Shown: positions 20,691 to 30,969 of the stretch, piece after piece
Layout: the number at the start of each line of letters is the position of its first letter
Position numbering within the stretch: the stretch's first letter is position 1
Origin: Cohaesibacter celericrescens
GTDB lineage: Bacteria > Pseudomonadota > Alphaproteobacteria > Rhizobiales > Cohaesibacteraceae
DNA: 64,000 bases
Direction of reading: 5' to 3'
Assembly: GCF_002866925.1 (NCBI RefSeq)
Contig: NZ_PKUQ01000052.1
Location: 62,001-126,000, forward strand
The notes under the pieces: model-generated
The model's input: the letters and a program-made list of their open reading frames with translations, nothing else
What the model was told of the DNA's origin: nothing
The model's database searches: none
Position numbers and translations under genes: made by a program

Positions 20691-22700
20691 TCAGGCTTCT
20701 AACAATCGTTTTGCGCGATCGACAACGGCCTGTTTGGTAATTCCAAATTCCTGATAAAGACGCTCAGCCGGAGCCGAGGCCCCAAATCCGTCCATACCAA
20801 TGATATCCTCTTCACTGGCAACATAGCGCGTCCAGCCAAATTTACTTGCCGCTTCAATGGCAATTCTTGGGGCTGTACCCAGAATTTTGTCCCGATAGTT
20901 CTTCGGCTGTGCATCGAACAACTCCCAACAAGGCATTGAGACAACGACCACACCCAAACCCTCAGCCTGCAAAGCCTCTGCTGCCTCGACAGCCAAGGAC
21001 AGCTCCGTTCCGGTTGCGATCAGCGTGATGTCTCGCGACGAGCCATAAGAGCGCAGGATATAGGCGCCTTTGGCGGATAAGTTTTCATCGCTCTCCTCTA
21101 GTCGCAATTGCGGCACCCCTTGCCGTGACAGGGCCATAAGGGAAGGGCGGTTGCGATTTCGAATGGCGATATCCCAGCATTCCAGAGTTTCCATTGCGTC
21201 GCCCGGACGGAAAACATTGAGATTGGGAATGGCTCGCAAACTGGCCAGATGTTCAATCGGCTGGTGGGTCGGACCATCTTCGCCCAAACCGATGCTGTCA
21301 TGAGTCATGACATAAATGGTGCCGATTTCCATTAGGGCTGACAATCGGATGCCATTACGTGCATAGTCACTAAACACCAAAAATGTGCCGCCGTAGGGAA
21401 TAAACCCGCCATGCAAAACCAACCCATTCATGGCGGCGGCCATGCCAAACTCACGCACACCATATCCGATATAACGCCCCGGTTTATCACGGCTATATTG
21501 GCTATCAACCGCCTCCACCCGTGTCAGGTTTGATCCGGTCAGGTCCGCCGAACCGCCAACCAACTCAGGCAAAGATCCTGCCAAGGCATCCAAAGCCATT
21601 TGCGACGCTTTACGGGTGGCCACCTTAGCCGGAGCGGCAAACAACTGTTTGCGAGCCTTGGCAACAGCGGCATCATACCCTTCAGGCAAAATTCCGGATT
21701 GGCGCCGCATAAACTCCACAGCTTGCGGGTGCTCAGCTAGTTTGGTCTCCCAAGCGGTACGCATATCACGGCCCTTGGCGCCAATATCACGCCATTTTTT
21801 TGACAAATCGGCAGGAATTTCAAATGGAGCATAGGACCAGCCCAAAGCAGCCTTGGCCGCAGCACCTTCTTCCTCTCCCAACGGCGCACCATGGGCGCTT
21901 GCAGTACCGGCTCTGTTAGGCGACCCAAAACCGATGATCGTTTTCATCGCGATAAGCGATGGCATGCCGGTTTCAGCCTTGGCCGCAGTGATCGCAGCGT
22001 CCAACGCCAAAGGATTATGCCCGTCACAGGATTGCACATGCCAGCCACAAGCGGCCAAACGGGCAGGTACATTCTCGGAGAAAGACACAGACGTCGGCCC
22101 ATCAATGGTGATGTCATTATCATCATAGAGCAGGATCAGCTTGCCCAGCCCCAAGTGGCCAGCAAGACTGATGGCTTCTTGACCGATGCCTTCCTCGAGA
22201 CAGCCGTCACCCAACATGACATAGGTGTGATGGTCTACCAAGCCAGGAAATTCTTCAGCCAACAACCGCTCGGACATGGCCATACCCACCGCCGTTGCAA
22301 GACCTTGACCCAGCGGGCCTGTGGTGGTCTCTATGCCTTTTGCGTGGCCATATTCTGGATGCCCCGCAGTGATCGATCCCCATTGCCGGAAATTACGGAT
22401 TTGGTCCATTGTCATGTCTTCAACACCGGTTAGATGCAGAAGAGAATAGAGCAACATCGATGCATGACCATTGGACAACACAAACCGATCCCGATCCGGC
22501 CAATCAGGCATCGCTGCATCAAACGTCAAATGCTTACGATACAGAATTGTAGCTGCATCTGCCATTCCCATGGGAGCACCCGGATGCCCCGAATTGGCTG
22601 CATTGACCGCATCAATAGAAAGAGCCCGAATACAATTTGCCAATGCAAAATTGTTCGGATCCAGTTTTTCCTTACTCGCGATAAAGGGATCTTTGATCAT
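20691..22700 (-). CDS. tkt: Transketolase
   Basis: Thiamine-diphosphate enzyme that moves two-carbon units between ketose and aldose phosphates. Start 22700 has AGGAGG eight bases upstream and gives 669 aa, normal for the family; in-frame codons further upstream are less supported. Motifs: HPGAPMGMA near residue 33, the thiamine-binding [13 protein letters not shown], and [16 protein letters not shown] in the pyrimidine domain. Followed by a C-terminal regulatory domain (about residues 540-669). Divergent from rpiB; with transaldolase it would channel erythrose 4-phosphate into central metabolism. Confidence 0.97.
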   Translation of the reverse strand: MIKDPFIASKEKLDPNNFALANCIRALSIDAVNAANSGHPGAPMGMADAATILYRKHLTFDAAMPDWPDRDRFVLSNGHASMLLYSLLHLTGVEDMTMDQIRNFRQWGSITAGHPEYGHAKGIETTTGPLGQGLATAVGMAMSERLLAEEFPGLVDHHTYVMLGDGCLEEGIGQEAISLAGHLGLGKLILLYDDNDITIDGPTSVSFSENVPARLAACGWHVQSCDGHNPLALDAAITAAKAETGMPSLIAMKTIIGFGSPNRAGTASAHGAPLGEEEGAAAKAALGWSYAPFEIPADLSKKWRDIGAKGRDMRTAWETKLAEHPQAVEFMRRQSGILPEGYDAAVAKARKQLFAAPAKVATRKASQMALDALAGSLPELVGGSADLTGSNLTRVEAVDSQYSRDKPGRYIGYGVREFGMAAAMNGLVLHGGFIPYGGTFLVFSDYARNGIRLSALMEIGTIYVMTHDSIGLGEDGPTHQPIEHLASLRAIPNLNVFRPGDAMETLECWDIAIRNRNRPSLMALSRQGVPQLRLEESDENLSAKGAYILRSYGSSRDITLIATGTELSLAVEAAEALQAEGLGVVVVSMPCWELFDAQPKNYRDKILGTAPRIAIEAASKFGWTRYVASEEDIIGMDGFGASAPAERLYQEFGITKQAVVDRAKRLLEA

Positions 22701-22953
22701 GAAACCATCCTCCTGTTGGCTCATTGATACACCAAAAATCACAAAATCACAATTATAAATCACAAAATATAGAATTATTTGTTATTTTAGGCTATATTTG
22801 GAAGTGACAGTGCTATATCACATGAATTTTGTTGTTATTGTTATTCTTGAGAGTTAAAAATAACAAATGATAGCCAATACAAAGGCGAATGACGCCAATT
22901 TCATTGACCCGACGCACCATAGAACGGTCGGCCAATAGGGAAAGGACACCATC
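22701..22953. promoter_or_regulatory. Divergent promoter region of tkt and rpiB with repeated AT-rich motifs
   Basis: AT-rich region between two divergent genes. It contains ACAAAATCACAATTAT (22741-22756), ATTTGTTATTTTAG (22777-22790) and its inverted partner TTAAAAATAACAAATGA (about 22854-22870). Similar ATAACAAA and ACAAAATCACA motifs occur before the SorC gene (24450-24486) and far upstream of rbsB (31242-31259). These are candidate binding sites for the SorC-family regulator encoded at 24700. Confidence 0.4.
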
Positions 22954-23406
22954 ATGAAAATTGCAGTTGCAGGCGACAGCGCAGGAGAGGGTCTTGCCAA
23001 GATCCTTGCAGACTATCTGAGTGATCGATATGACGTATCAGAAATCTCTCACAGCGACGCAGGGCCTGATGCCTTCTATGCCAATCTGTCTGACCGCGTC
23101 GCCAACGAAGTTATCAAAGGGACCTATGACCGAGCCATTCTGATTTGCGGCACTGGCATCGGCGTCAGTATCGCCGCCAACAAAGTACCGGGCATTCGCG
23201 CAGCTCTAACCCACGACACCTATTCTGCGGAACGGGCTGCCCTATCCAACAATGCTCAAATCATTACGATGGGTGCACGTGTCATTGGCGCAGAAGTGGC
23301 AAAAACCATTGCCGACACATTCCTCAAGGAAACATTTGACCCTGCAGGTCGCTCCGCAAGCAATGTCGAGGCGATTGATAAAGTGGACGCAAAGTATCAC
23401 GCATAG
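22954..23406 (+). CDS. rpiB: RpiB/LacAB-family sugar phosphate isomerase, probably tetrose-phosphate type
   Basis: 150 aa. RpiB-fold isomerase with the catalytic cysteine in [13 protein letters not shown] (C65). The N-terminal loop reads [16 protein letters not shown] where classical ribose-5-phosphate isomerase B has GSDHAG, so an active-site histidine is replaced by serine. Related enzymes in erythritol and threitol pathways (Brucella EryI, mycobacterial DerI) convert erythrulose 4-phosphate to erythrose 4-phosphate. Neighbouring TpiA-like, DhaK-like and transketolase genes favour that role, but the substrate is inference. AAAGGA precedes the ATG. Confidence 0.88.
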   Translation: MKIAVAGDSAGEGLAKILADYLSDRYDVSEISHSDAGPDAFYANLSDRVANEVIKGTYDRAILICGTGIGVSIAANKVPGIRAALTHDTYSAERAALSNNAQIITMGARVIGAEVAKTIADTFLKETFDPAGRSASNVEAIDKVDAKYHA

Positions 23407-23429
23407 TGAAACAACGGATCTGTAACGAA

Positions 23430-23470
23430 ACAAGCTCCGCAATAATGCCAAAGGCTGATGCGGAGCTTGT
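23430..23470. terminator. Hairpin between convergent rpiB and tpiA
   Basis: Arms 23430-23441 (ACAAGCTCCGCA) and 23459-23470 are exact reverse complements with a 17-base loop. It sits between two convergent genes and could serve both strands. U tracts are short (TTTCG on the minus strand), so efficiency is uncertain. Confidence 0.6.
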
Positions 23471-23540
23471 TGGTTTCAGAGCAAACAATATGCGTTCAAA
23501 GATTAGCCGAGCCAAGTCAATCGTCAGAGATCAGCGGACT

Positions 23541-24332
23541 TTACTGCGCGGCTAAGGTAGCTGAGCATTTGGCCAGAATGTCGAGATAACCTTCTACATT
23601 CCAAGCAGAACGACCAATAAACAACCCGTCAATGTGGGGACAGGCAATCAACTCCGCGCAATTGCTAGGATTGACCGATCCACCATATAAACACAGCGGA
23701 CGATGGCCGAGCACATCCTCGGCAACAGACAGGATTTCAGCCTGCCTTGCATCGGCATAATCAGAGGATGCCGGTGTGCCATTGTCACCGATGGCCCAGA
23801 CAGGCTCATACGCCAGCAAAATTCTGGCTTGTTTTTGCTCGGCAGACAATTCCCCTAGAGCTGCCCGAACCTGCGTTTCCAGCACCGCCTTTGCCTGCCC
23901 CGCTTCCTTTTCTGCCCCTGTCTCACCGATACAAATCAACGGTGTCAAACCATGACGAACCGCCGCTGCAGTTTTAAGGCCGACCGTTTTATTGGTCTCC
24001 CCAAAAAACGCCCGGCGTTCCGAGTGCCCCAATTCAACCAGATCAAGTGCACAATCGTTCAGCATGGCGGGCGAGACTTCGCCCGTCCAAGCACCGGCCT
24101 CATCCCAATGCATATTTTGCGCACCAACTTTGACCGAAGTCTCAGACAACATCGCCTTGACTTCTCGCACAGCGGTAAAAGGGGGTACAATGAAGCGTTG
24201 AATTTTTTTGTCCCGACTGGCGTCAGAAGAAAGAAGCGCCTTCGCAAACACCTTTGCTTCAGCGAGCGTTTTGTTCATTTTCCAGCTCGTACCAATCCAG
24301 ATATCAGGCAAAATCTCAGAAGAGACAGTCAT
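23541..24332 (-). CDS. tpiA: Triosephosphate isomerase family protein, EryH/LerI-like
   Basis: TIM-barrel isomerase, 263 aa from the ATG at 24332. Catalytic residues are present: Lys in GTSWKMNK (about residue 18), His in LVELGHSERR and Glu in LAYEPVWAIG. The GTSWKMNKTLAEA start differs from the GNWKMN of housekeeping triosephosphate isomerase and resembles the second TpiA of erythritol/tetrulose pathways, which isomerises 3-tetrulose 4-phosphate. The context (RpiB-like, DhaK-type kinase, SorC regulator) supports that reading; a plain triosephosphate isomerase is the alternative. Confidence 0.88.
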   Translation of the reverse strand: MTVSSEILPDIWIGTSWKMNKTLAEAKVFAKALLSSDASRDKKIQRFIVPPFTAVREVKAMLSETSVKVGAQNMHWDEAGAWTGEVSPAMLNDCALDLVELGHSERRAFFGETNKTVGLKTAAAVRHGLTPLICIGETGAEKEAGQAKAVLETQVRAALGELSAEQKQARILLAYEPVWAIGDNGTPASSDYADARQAEILSVAEDVLGHRPLCLYGGSVNPSNCAELIACPHIDGLFIGRSAWNVEGYLDILAKCSATLAAQ

Positions 24333-24699
24333 TTTCTCAAGTCCTTGCAACAGCGGCTATAGACCTCTGTTTGTCAGTGTTTTGGTTTGCCCCACTTTGG
24401 GGCCAGCATCGGTGACATAGTGCTTGTTTGTCTATCAAAATATAACACAAATAGATAACAAAATCATCGTATATATGTTATTTTGGAGAAACTTTGCGTG
24501 ATAATAGGACTGTGCTGCATAGTCGACATGCCGTCTCAACAGGGAGGGTTTTTAAGAAAAGCCATTGGTCATACGCCAAGACGAACGCGGATAGCTTGTA
24601 ATATCACCTTGACTCTTTTAGGCTTTGTGGCGCGGGCGATTGCTCTTTTGGTGTGAATCGACTACTCAAAATTGACATTGTAGAGAGGCATGGTTCTGG
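24333..24699. promoter_or_regulatory. Promoter region between tpiA and the SorC regulator
   Basis: Divergent intergenic region of 367 bases. It carries ATAACAAAAT (24455-24464) facing TGTTATTTTGG (24476-24486), an inverted arrangement of the motif also seen before tkt/rpiB. No gene is visible in it. Confidence 0.4.
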
Positions 24700-25656
24700 A
24701 TGATTGAAGCAACAAGTTCAATCGATGAAGAACTGGAGCGTGCACGCGTTGCATGGCTCTATTTCAACGGCGGACAAACGCAGCAGGAAATCGCCAAGCG
24801 CATGAATATCACGCGCCTTAAGGTGAATAAGATCATTGGGCAAGTGCGGCTCTCGGGCCATGTCCAAGTGAATGTGAATCTGCCGCTAACAGATTGTATC
24901 GAGCTCGCTGACAAAATGTCCGAGCGATACGGCCTGATGGAAACCGTCGTTGTTCCCGATCTTGATGATTATATGGAACAAAAACGGGTTATTGGTGAAG
25001 CAGCAGGAACCTTAGCCAGCGGCCTTATTGAAGGGCGCGACATGGGTGTTGGCATCGGTTCAGGCAGAACCCTGAGCTTTGCCGTGCGCAGTGTTCAGGC
25101 GCGCCCTAAATTTGACAGCTGGGTGGTGGGATTGACCGGTGGCGTCACCAGCGGTTCCGCAAGCAATTCCTTTGGTGTGGCAACAACATTTGCACATATG
25201 TTGGGGGTTGAATGCCACTATCTCACCGCTCCGATCTATTGCGTAAATCCAGAAAGCCGAAACGCGCTTCTGTTGAATGATGAAATCACAGATGTTTTGG
25301 CACGCACAGAAATAGCAGACATCGGCATTGTCTCTTGTGGCAATCTTGAATTAGAAACATCACTGACCCAAATTCGGGTGGTCAAAGACAATTTTGATGC
25401 GGTGTTAAAGCTCGGAGCTGTTGGTGAGTTTATGGGGTATTTTCTCAACGCCTCTGGCGAGCCGATTGATCATTTTCTCAACAATTCGGTGATTGCCTTG
25501 CCACCCGACAAAATGAAGCTCAAGCCGATCTCTATTTTGGTATCTGGTGGCCTGCGCAAAATACCAATTATGAGGGCTATTTTGCGCGGCGGCTATGTCA
25601 ACCGCCTCGTCACCAACGAGAGCGTAGCCCATGCATTGCTGCAAGGGCCACGCTAA
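24700..25656 (+). CDS. SorC/DeoR-family transcription regulator of sugar metabolism
   Basis: 318 aa. N-terminal helix-turn-helix (NGGQTQQEIAKRMNITRLKV, about residues 24-43) followed by a SorC sugar-binding domain (about 60-315) with GVGIGSGRTLSFAVR and GLTGGVTSGSASNSF, where a phosphorylated sugar effector is expected to bind. EryD of erythritol operons is of this family. It is flanked by tpiA and the kinase gene, so it most likely controls the whole 19-31 kb cluster in response to a tetrulose or pentulose phosphate. Confidence 0.92.
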   Translation: MIEATSSIDEELERARVAWLYFNGGQTQQEIAKRMNITRLKVNKIIGQVRLSGHVQVNVNLPLTDCIELADKMSERYGLMETVVVPDLDDYMEQKRVIGEAAGTLASGLIEGRDMGVGIGSGRTLSFAVRSVQARPKFDSWVVGLTGGVTSGSASNSFGVATTFAHMLGVECHYLTAPIYCVNPESRNALLLNDEITDVLARTEIADIGIVSCGNLELETSLTQIRVVKDNFDAVLKLGAVGEFMGYFLNASGEPIDHFLNNSVIALPPDKMKLKPISILVSGGLRKIPIMRAILRGGYVNRLVTNESVAHALLQGPR

Positions 25657-25685
25657 TCGCGGCCCCTACTGCAATCACATCATTA

Positions 25686-27452
25686 TCAGGTCATCGCCTT
25701 GTCGAGAGCTTCTCGCATCGCTCTTAAGGTAACAAAGGTTGAGGCAGCCCCTGGATCAATGTGGCCTACCGAGCGTTCACCCAATTTTGCAGATCGGCCA
25801 CGACGGGATTTCATCGGAGCAGTTGCATTCATACCCGCCTCTCCTCCGTTTTGTGCTGCGACCAACACCTCCAGCGCAGAGCCGCCATTTGCGGCCTCCT
25901 TTAAGGCTTCTTGGACAGCCGGCACCCACGCGTCAATCATCGTCTTGTCCCCAGGATTGGCACGGCCGCGATCCTGTATGCCCTGGCAAGCAGCGCTCAA
26001 CCATTCTGCCATGGCGGCCCCGTCAAGATTGAGTCGATTGCCAACAGCTGTACCCGCACGCAAAAAAGCTGTGGCATAGAGTGGACCCGACGAGGCACCC
26101 ACCGCATCAAGAAAGGCCTTGGCCATGCGTTTGCACATACTTTCGATGGTCTCATCGTCTGGCGCTTCTTCCAAAGCATGTTGGACTGCTTTCCAGCCAA
26201 TTTCCATCGTCATGCCATGATCGCCATCTCCGATGACGCCATCCAACTCTGACAACCATTCTTTTTCAGCGATGACCTGAACCCCGACATTGTGCATCAT
26301 GGCTTTGAAAACAGCGGGCGTCACATCGCCTTCGGTTATTAAGTCACGGGGTTGATCCTTGACGACCGCCACCTTTGCAACCGAATGAACAGATCTGCGA
26401 CTACGACTAGCCGTCACACCTGATTTCTCTAGTTCACCAACAACCAGAGCAGGGGTGCGGCAAGGGTGATCAAGGAGACCTTGCAACGTTTGATCCAGCT
26501 TGAGTAAAGTGACAGACGCTCCGGCCATCTCGAGCGATGTTGCATATTCGCCAACCCAAGATGCATGAATCGTAACATCAAGCGCATCAAGACGCTGTTT
26601 CACACGCCGGAACAAAATATAGAGTTCGATTTGCGAGGTTGCTCCCAAGCCGTTTACCAACACAGCTACCTTGTCGCCAGAAACCAACTCAGCTTCCTTT
26701 AGAATGGCATCAACCAATTCATCGGTCACTTCATCAGCCGGAGCAAGCTTCTGGCGACGTATACCCGGCTCACCATGCAGGCCCATTCCGATTTCCATAT
26801 CTTCGTCATCAATCACGAAATTTGGTTTGCCGGTTTGAGGTAAGGAACAGGGACTAAGTGCAACTCCCATGGAAAAGGTGGCATCATTGGCGGCACGCGC
26901 CAAGGCTTCAACACGCACGAGTGGTTCACCCAAATCGGCGGCAGCACCTGCAATTTTGAAGACAAAAAAGTCTCCCGCAATGCCGCGGCGCTCGGACCGG
27001 CGCTCAACCGGTGCTGAGGCAACATCATCACAAACAGCGACATGACGCACAGCAATGCCTTCCTGCACCAACTCTTCCGCCGCCATCGTGAAATTCATCA
27101 CATCACCGGTATAATTGCCGTAGAGCATAAGGATCCCCGCACCACCATCGGCTGCGCGAGCCGCATCCTCGATATGGGCAGGAGAGGGAGAGGCAAAGAC
27201 ATTGCCAACGGCAGCGGCGTCTGCAAGGCCTCGCCCGACATAGCCAGCAAAGGCTGGCTCGTGGCCGGAGCCACCACCAACAACAATGCCAACCTTGCCA
27301 TCGCGCGGCCCATCCACCGCAACAATTGCGCGCCCTGTTGGTCCATCCACACACAATATATCAGAGTGTGCTCCAACCATGCCTTCAATCAATTCATCAA
27401 TGATATCGTCTGGTGCGTTGATCAGTTTTTTGGTCTTGGTTACTTGATCCAT
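25686..27452 (-). CDS. Fused DhaK-DhaL kinase (dihydroxyacetone/erythrulose kinase family)
   Basis: 588 aa from the ATG at 27452; the frame is open further upstream but runs into rbsC. DhaK domain (about 1-330) has GGGSGHEP at 59-66 and H226 in GLHGEPG, the histidine that holds the ketose carbonyl. DhaL domain (about 380-588) has GDGDHGMTM for metal-ATP binding. Uses ATP to phosphorylate a short ketose. With an RpiB-like and a TpiA-like isomerase, erythrulose is a better candidate substrate than dihydroxyacetone. No polyol dehydrogenase gene is nearby, so the ketose may be imported or made elsewhere. Confidence 0.92.
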   Translation of the reverse strand: MDQVTKTKKLINAPDDIIDELIEGMVGAHSDILCVDGPTGRAIVAVDGPRDGKVGIVVGGGSGHEPAFAGYVGRGLADAAAVGNVFASPSPAHIEDAARAADGGAGILMLYGNYTGDVMNFTMAAEELVQEGIAVRHVAVCDDVASAPVERRSERRGIAGDFFVFKIAGAAADLGEPLVRVEALARAANDATFSMGVALSPCSLPQTGKPNFVIDDEDMEIGMGLHGEPGIRRQKLAPADEVTDELVDAILKEAELVSGDKVAVLVNGLGATSQIELYILFRRVKQRLDALDVTIHASWVGEYATSLEMAGASVTLLKLDQTLQGLLDHPCRTPALVVGELEKSGVTASRSRRSVHSVAKVAVVKDQPRDLITEGDVTPAVFKAMMHNVGVQVIAEKEWLSELDGVIGDGDHGMTMEIGWKAVQHALEEAPDDETIESMCKRMAKAFLDAVGASSGPLYATAFLRAGTAVGNRLNLDGAAMAEWLSAACQGIQDRGRANPGDKTMIDAWVPAVQEALKEAANGGSALEVLVAAQNGGEAGMNATAPMKSRRGRSAKLGERSVGHIDPGAASTFVTLRAMREALDKAMT

Positions 27453-27483
27453 GATATTTTCTTTCGTCAAATCAAAATACCGC

Positions 27484-28452
27484 TCAGGCATCCTGGCGCA
27501 GATAACGACGGGAGACAGCGTCAAAGGAAATGGCGAGAACAACAATCACGCCCGAAACAATGCCTTGCCAATAAGGCGACACGCCAAACAGCACGATTAT
27601 ATTTTCGATGATAGCAATGATACCGGCACCGAATATCGCACCGATAGGGCTACCAATACCGCCTGTGGTCGCAACACCACCAATGACCGAGGCAGCGATG
27701 GGAGCAAGAACCCAAGTATTGCCAATCGATGGCTGGGCCGTACCCAGACGGGCAACCATCAAAACACCAGCCAGCCCGGCAAGAGCACCGGCGGCGGCAA
27801 ATACCATCACTCGTATATAATCAACACGAATACCCAACATCCGGGCACCGGCCTGATTGTTGCCGATGGCATACATGTAACGCCCCATTGGGGTTTTCAG
27901 CATCATGAAGGACGCGATGGCCAGCGCCACCAACATAATGATAAAAGGTGCAGGCACACCAAACAGAGCACCACGCCCCAAATACTGAACTTCACGGGGA
28001 ATACCTGAAATGGCCACTCCGCGTGTCAGAACCAGATTGGCACCACCGAAAATGCCGGCTGTACCAATGGTTAAAACCAAAGAGTGCAACCGCAGCACTG
28101 TAACCAGCAGTCCGTTCAAAAGGCCCAGGCAACCACCCATGATAACGGCCAGAACCATCGCGGTATAAGGTTCGAACCCATAGCGGACCATCAGAATACC
28201 GGACACAACTCCGCATAAGCCGCCAATCATACCCAAGGAAAGATCGAGCTCGCCCAAGACCATCAGCATAGACTGCGCGATGGTAATAAGGCCCACAAAT
28301 GCCAGCCCGCGTGCGATCACCGACAAATTATAGCCTGACAGAAAGTAGGGCGAAATCAGCGCTGACAGCGTAAAAATGATTGCGAGCGCGACAAACACGC
28401 CAGCGATTGGGCTGCGCATCTTGTTCATAAGATTACTGGACTGTGCGTTCAT
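27484..28452 (-). CDS. rbsC: Ribose-type ABC transporter permease
   Basis: 322 aa from the ATG at 28452, which has GGAGG nine bases upstream and lies inside the end of the ATPase gene. About ten hydrophobic helices; GELDLSLGMIGGLCG and the C-terminal GGVATTGGIGSPIGAIFGA are signatures of the sugar permeases of the RbsC/BPD-transp-2 family. Forms the membrane channel for the substrate captured by the binding protein encoded at 30028. Confidence 0.93.
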   Translation of the reverse strand: MNAQSSNLMNKMRSPIAGVFVALAIIFTLSALISPYFLSGYNLSVIARGLAFVGLITIAQSMLMVLGELDLSLGMIGGLCGVVSGILMVRYGFEPYTAMVLAVIMGGCLGLLNGLLVTVLRLHSLVLTIGTAGIFGGANLVLTRGVAISGIPREVQYLGRGALFGVPAPFIIMLVALAIASFMMLKTPMGRYMYAIGNNQAGARMLGIRVDYIRVMVFAAAGALAGLAGVLMVARLGTAQPSIGNTWVLAPIAASVIGGVATTGGIGSPIGAIFGAGIIAIIENIIVLFGVSPYWQGIVSGVIVVLAISFDAVSRRYLRQDA

Positions 28453-29941
28453 CTGTCTTTGCCTCCGTGCCAAAAATGGCACCTACGAGTGTTTCATTGT
28501 TGGCGTCTGCTGTTTCGAACGCACCCGTGATGCGACCGTTGTGCATGGTGACAATGCGGCTGGCGCATTTTTTCAGCTCGTTCAGTTCAGAGGAGACCAG
28601 AATAACCCCCACACCATCTTCAGCCAGACCGCGCATAATGCGGTAAATCTCGGACTTGGTCCGAATATCGATACCCTTTGTGGGCTCGTCGAAAATCAAC
28701 ACCTTTGGCCGAGTTGCCATAGCACGACCGATGATCGCTTTCTGCTGATTGCCACCGGAAAGCTGTGTGATACGCTTGGACATACCAGCGCTTTTTATGT
28801 CGTAATCGTCGATCACCTGCTGTACGGCTTCCGTTTCTAACCGGCTACTGATACCCATGCGCCCGCATGTCAGGGACAGAATGGAAATACCGATATTCTC
28901 GCGCAGTGACAAAAGCGGAAAAATTCCATGATGCTTGCGCTCTTCAGAAAGATACAGCATGCCACCAGCAACGGACTTGGATGTATCACCCAACACCCAA
29001 TTCTCACCTTCAACGCTGACTTCCCCACCCTTGGCTTTTAGAAAGCCAAAAATGGTTTGCATGACTTCAGAGCGCCCAGCGCCCACAAGGCCTGCAAATC
29101 CAAGAATTTCACCACGACGCAATTCAAAACCAACGTCATCAAAGCGTGCGCCAGTGAGACCGCGCACGGACATGATCACTTCGTCAGTAGGAGATTGCGG
29201 GCGAAAATGTTCATCAAAAGATAAGTCACGGCCAGACATGGCGCGGATCAAATCCGCCTCGTTCACATCATTGATTTTGCCACTCTCAACCCATTCACCA
29301 TTGCGCAACACGGTATAGTCATCACCGATTTGCAAGACTTCTTCCATTTTATGGCTAATGAAGACGATGGCAAGATTGCGCTCAAGCAGATCCTGTATCA
29401 CCTTAAAGACCCGCTTTACCTCAACCCGCGTCAACGAGGACGTTGGCTCGTCAAGGATGAGAACTTTCATTTTGGCATTGGTGCAGGCACGTGCAATTTG
29501 CAGCAATTGCTGATCTGAGACTGAAATATGTGCCACCAGATCTCGGGGGTCCGCTTCAATACCGAACCTATCCAGATAGGTTTGGGCTTCGGCAACAAGG
29601 GCCGCGCCATTGACCAAAGCACCACCGTGACCGGTTTTGTGGAACGGCATGAACAAATTCTCGGCCACGCTCATTTGCTGGAAGAGATTAAGCTCCTGAG
29701 GAACATAGGAGATTTGATCATAAAGAGAACCATCCGCATGCGGATCAAGTCCGTCGATGAGAACCTCTCCGCGAGTCTGGCGATCGGTGCCAGTCAATAT
29801 TTTTACGAGGGTTGATTTTCCAGCCCCATTCTCGCCAGCGAGAATGTGTGTGCGACCGAGCTCGATCCTTAGATCGACGTCATTGAGCGCGGTTACACCG
29901 GGGAAATCACGCCCCAGGCCGCTTGCTTCAAGATAAGCCAT
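28433..29941 (-). CDS. rbsA: Sugar ABC transporter ATPase with two nucleotide-binding domains
   Basis: 502 aa, RbsA type. First domain has Walker A GENGAGKST (about 37-45) and ISVSDQQL signature; the second has the degenerate Walker A GLVGAGRSE and a full signature LSGGNQQKA. This asymmetry is usual in the family. Energises import through the RbsC-like permease. Follows the binding-protein gene after an 86-base gap that contains a stable hairpin. Confidence 0.95.
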   Translation of the reverse strand: MAYLEASGLGRDFPGVTALNDVDLRIELGRTHILAGENGAGKSTLVKILTGTDRQTRGEVLIDGLDPHADGSLYDQISYVPQELNLFQQMSVAENLFMPFHKTGHGGALVNGAALVAEAQTYLDRFGIEADPRDLVAHISVSDQQLLQIARACTNAKMKVLILDEPTSSLTRVEVKRVFKVIQDLLERNLAIVFISHKMEEVLQIGDDYTVLRNGEWVESGKINDVNEADLIRAMSGRDLSFDEHFRPQSPTDEVIMSVRGLTGARFDDVGFELRRGEILGFAGLVGAGRSEVMQTIFGFLKAKGGEVSVEGENWVLGDTSKSVAGGMLYLSEERKHHGIFPLLSLRENIGISILSLTCGRMGISSRLETEAVQQVIDDYDIKSAGMSKRITQLSGGNQQKAIIGRAMATRPKVLIFDEPTKGIDIRTKSEIYRIMRGLAEDGVGVILVSSELNELKKCASRIVTMHNGRITGAFETADANNETLVGAIFGTEAKTDERTVQ

Positions 29942-29974
29942 AGTGAGACCCTACCGGTGGAACCAAGATGGAAG

Positions 29975-30002
29975 GGAGCGCGGCAGATGGTTTCCGCGCT
30001 CC
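29975..30002 (-). terminator. Hairpin between the binding-protein gene and the ATPase gene
   Basis: Arms 29975-29983 (GGAGCGCGG) and 29994-30002 pair perfectly, with a 10-base loop and no U tract. Such hairpins after binding-protein genes usually stabilise the upstream mRNA and reduce read-through, giving more binding protein than ATPase. Confidence 0.5.
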
Positions 30003-30027
30003 GTGATAATTCCTTCAAAACGGAATA

Positions 30028-30969
30028 TCAGTCCAAATTATCCTTGGTGAGGAACGCATTACCGGTATCAAGATAGCCAGGAACCGGTGCGCCAGTTGCC
30101 TGTGCCCAGAGCAGCATAACAGACCAATAACCTTGCAGTTCAGGCTGAGATGCAGAAGAGCTGTCAGCAACGCCATTGCGGATCATATCCAGCATTTCTG
30201 GGAGGTTGTCGAGACCGACGAGTTTAACCTTCCCTTGTTTGCCAGCTTCCACGATGGCCTGACCAACACCAATTGGACCAGCTGCATCACAGGCAACCCA
30301 ACCGTCAAGGTTAGGGTTTGCTTGCATAATAGCGGCAGCTTGCTGCTGTGCTATTTCGATGCTGTCATTGTCAATGCCTTCTGCTACGACCTTGATGTCT
30401 GGATATTCAGCAAAGACTTCGCGGTGACATTGGGCACGAATGGCATGGTTTGGTGCGGTTGGCACACCCATCATGATAGCAACTTCACCTTTGCCATCCA
30501 AAATTTCGACAAGACGACGTGAAGCAATTTTGGCCTGTTCGCAGAAATCAGAACCGATGTAAGGAATGGCCATGCCTTCAGGTGGAATAGAGTCGAAAAT
30601 AGCGATGGGAATATTCTGTGCTTGTGCTTCTTCAAGGGAAGCACGATTGCCTGATGGATCGAGCAAATCTAGGGCCAAACCGTCTGGCCTTGTAGCAAGA
30701 GCGCTATCAATGATCTGGTTCTGCTGCACGACATCAGCCGACTGTGGAGCGGAATAGATAACTTCGACCTTGGAGCCTGTTTGTGCTTCGATCGCAGCCG
30801 CAGCATCCTGTGCGCCTTCATTCACTTTGTCAAACCAAGGGTGCACAACCTTTGGAACCACAACAAAGCGATAGCTGTCTTTTTTAACGGTTCCGGCAGC
30901 GTCTTGCGCCACGGCCTGAATTGGCAATGCAATTGCTGCACAAGCCAATAGAGTAGCAAATAACTTCAT
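30028..30969 (-). CDS. rbsB: Sugar ABC transporter periplasmic binding protein (RbsB type)
   Basis: 313 aa from the ATG at 30969, preceded by GGGAGGA. Signal peptide MKLFATLLACAAIALPIQA followed by the mature protein at about residue 23. Periplasmic binding protein fold of the ribose/galactose group: YRFVVVPKVVHPWFDKVNEG, then NRASLEEAQAQNIPIAIFD. Initiates uptake of the cluster's substrate. First gene of the rbsB-rbsA-rbsC-kinase unit, with a long upstream regulatory region. Confidence 0.93.
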   Translation of the reverse strand: MKLFATLLACAAIALPIQAVAQDAAGTVKKDSYRFVVVPKVVHPWFDKVNEGAQDAAAAIEAQTGSKVEVIYSAPQSADVVQQNQIIDSALATRPDGLALDLLDPSGNRASLEEAQAQNIPIAIFDSIPPEGMAIPYIGSDFCEQAKIASRRLVEILDGKGEVAIMMGVPTAPNHAIRAQCHREVFAEYPDIKVVAEGIDNDSIEIAQQQAAAIMQANPNLDGWVACDAAGPIGVGQAIVEAGKQGKVKLVGLDNLPEMLDMIRNGVADSSSASQPELQGYWSVMLLWAQATGAPVPGYLDTGNAFLTKDNLD

